Positions 4,525-5,593 of a DNA stretch of 5,593 nt are shown here, piece by piece. The position numbers were made by a program, and so were the translations under genes. Below the pieces are notes generated by a model. That model did not search any database. It was given only the letters and a program-made list of their open reading frames with translations, and was not told the origin of the DNA. Origin of the DNA: Gammaproteobacteria bacterium (GTDB lineage Bacteria; Pseudomonadota; Gammaproteobacteria; UBA4575); assembly GCA_028281205.1 (NCBI GenBank), contig JANQKJ010000278.1:1-5593 (forward strand), in the 5' to 3' direction. The number at the start of each line of letters is the position of its first letter. Position 1 is the first letter of the stretch.

Positions 4525-5593
4525 CTAGAGGCCTACGCGCCACCAAGGTCCTTTAATCGCAAATGTGATTCCAGGAGTTTGAATGTTTACAAACAAAGTC
4601 TTGCCAATAGGATCAAAACATGCACCGGCGAACTCTCGTCCTCGATAGTCATCCGTAGGGATAAGAGGTTTGCCAGGAATGGCTGATTCAATCACCATGT
4701 TATTTTCTGCAAAAACATTGGCATTGCCACGATAATCAATTGCCACTAAGCGTGTTCCTACAGTATCGCCCTGGGTATTGGTAAAACTCCCTCCATCTTC
4801 ACAGAACAGAATACCACCACGTGGGCTAATAGTAATATTGTCTGGATTATTAGCAGTTTCCTGACCAGGCGAAACGAATAATGCGATTAACTTACCTTCA
4901 ATTCCTTTCCATTTTCTTCTAAATGGAACATAAGCCCACACAACTCCTTCTCCTGCAGCTCCTCCACTTGTATCAACCATATAAATAATACCACGATGGT
5001 ACCAACAACCTTCACCACGCAAAAATTTTGCTCCACCTAATGCTTCTCCCTGCATATAAGGGCCAGAACGACCTGCACCTGCAACCGGAGGGAAACCTAC
5101 ATCAGGTGGGACCAAACTTTCTGGGTCCATATTAGGGTCATCAATTGTTACCCACTCTACATAATAAGCATCACCACGCTCTGGTTTTGTAAGGTCAGCA
5201 TTATCGTTAGACACAACTTTAAGCATTTGCAGTATGCCGCCTTCCTCTAATGCACCAAGTTTGCGTGCACGGTTGTTTGGAATAAAACGATAAAAACCAG
5301 AATTAGGTCCATTATCTTCAGTCAAATAAACAATGCCCGTACGACGGTCAATGGCCACAGCTTCATGATCCATTTTTCCCATTTCAACAATTGGCTGCGC
5401 GCTAGCTTGGCCTAATCGAGGAGATGGCACTTCATATACATAACCGTGTTCAAGTAACGGAACACCAAAGCTAGATTCAAAAATACCCTCCGGATCACTA
5501 ACAACACCCTCTTCACAGGTTAACCAAGAGCCCCAATAAGTAGGTCCGCCCGCACAGTTTGTGAGTGTGCCCGCAAGCGTTGCTTGACTACCA
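4525..5593 (-). CDS. phoX: PhoX-family alkaline phosphatase (DUF839), 5' truncated
   Basis: These are the last 355 residues of a PhoX/DUF839 protein. Characterised members are Tat-exported, Fe/Ca-dependent periplasmic alkaline phosphatases that release phosphate from organic esters, chiefly under phosphate starvation. The frame has no stop from 5593 down to the TAG at 4525-4527; the GTG at 5430 is internal. Visible motifs (numbered from the right edge) are TNCAGGPTYWGSWLTCEE (11-28), HGYVYEV (49-55), MDHEAVAIDRRTGIVYLTED (74-93), FLRGEGCWY (190-198), NPDNITISPRGG (249-260), CEDGG (264-268) and, near the end, the family-typical LFVNIQTPGITFAIKGPWW. The acidic residues and Cys in these motifs are the likely metal-site residues, though I cannot say which bind. 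The Tat signal, N-terminus and promoter lie outside the window, so Pho control cannot be tested. PhoX is one branch of DUF839, so activity is likely but unproven. Confidence 0.88.
   Translation of the reverse strand, partial: GSQATLAGTLTNCAGGPTYWGSWLTCEEGVVSDPEGIFESSFGVPLLEHGYVYEVPSPRLGQASAQPIVEMGKMDHEAVAIDRRTGIVYLTEDNGPNSGFYRFIPNNRARKLGALEEGGILQMLKVVSNDNADLTKPERGDAYYVEWVTIDDPNMDPESLVPPDVGFPPVAGAGRSGPYMQGEALGGAKFLRGEGCWYHRGIIYMVDTSGGAAGEGVVWAYVPFRRKWKGIEGKLIALFVSPGQETANNPDNITISPRGGILFCEDGGSFTNTQGDTVGTRLVAIDYRGNANVFAENNMVIESAIPGKPLIPTDDYRGREFAGACFDPIGKTLFVNIQTPGITFAIKGPWWRVGL

Noticed and set aside
4474..4686. 70-codon + strand ORF
   Set aside because: It overlaps the well-conserved C-terminus of the PhoX-family gene on the other strand and starts within that gene's terminator hairpin.
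5428..5430. GTG as the start of the phosphatase
   Set aside because: The frame stays open upstream to the window edge and encodes the conserved PhoX motif TNCAGG...TCEE at 5510-5563, so this GTG is an internal Val codon.
4525..5593. Pho control of the phoX-family gene by the box at 3502
   Set aside because: The box is about 2 kb away, points the other way, and lies beyond the 3' end of the phosphatase gene, whose own promoter is outside the window.

Overview
The window is AT-rich bacterial DNA, most likely from a free-living, probably marine, gammaproteobacterium. The reasons are a YchJ-family protein, a YidB-like DUF937 protein, a DUF4870 membrane protein, a PhoX-type alkaline phosphatase and an AlkB/XylM-type membrane hydroxylase on one low-GC stretch. 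No species can be named from this sequence alone. I see no rRNA, tRNA, CRISPR array, insertion sequence or phage gene.

Layout, left to right. (1) Bases 1-848, + strand: the C-terminal part of an AlkB/XylM-family diiron hydroxylase, cut by the left edge and closed by a strong stem-loop terminator at 892-927. (2) Bases 916-2256, - strand: a YchJ-family SEC-C protein lies downstream of an exported SMP-30/gluconolactonase-like beta-propeller protein, 54 bases apart and probably co-transcribed from a TGTTATAAT extended -10 promoter near 2308. (3) Bases 2504-2917, + strand: a YidB-like DUF937 protein with a good ribosome binding site. (4) Bases 2990-3321, - strand: two tiny genes overlapping by ATGA, a very acidic protein followed by one with paired [DE]RR motifs; function unknown. 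(5) Bases 3322-3703: a long AT-rich intergenic region with a good PhoB-box candidate at 3502-3519. (6) Bases 3704-3895, + strand: a 63-residue unknown protein, best started at a GTG. (7) Bases 4108-4440, + strand: a DUF4870 membrane protein. (8) Bases 4525-5593, - strand: the C-terminal 355 residues of a PhoX-family (DUF839) phosphatase, open through the right edge, with its own terminator at 4474-4510.

The genes are mostly separate short transcription units rather than one pathway. The main functional thread is phosphate starvation: a PhoX-family phosphatase and a PhoB-like box lie within about 2 kb, although the box points at the small unknown gene and not at phoX. The main biochemical oddity is the hydroxylase, in which the first histidine of the last HxxHH iron-binding motif is glutamine. 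I did not find a clear new multi-gene system. The best leads are the putative Pho-controlled small gene, the coupled small-ORF pair and the altered iron-ligand motif.
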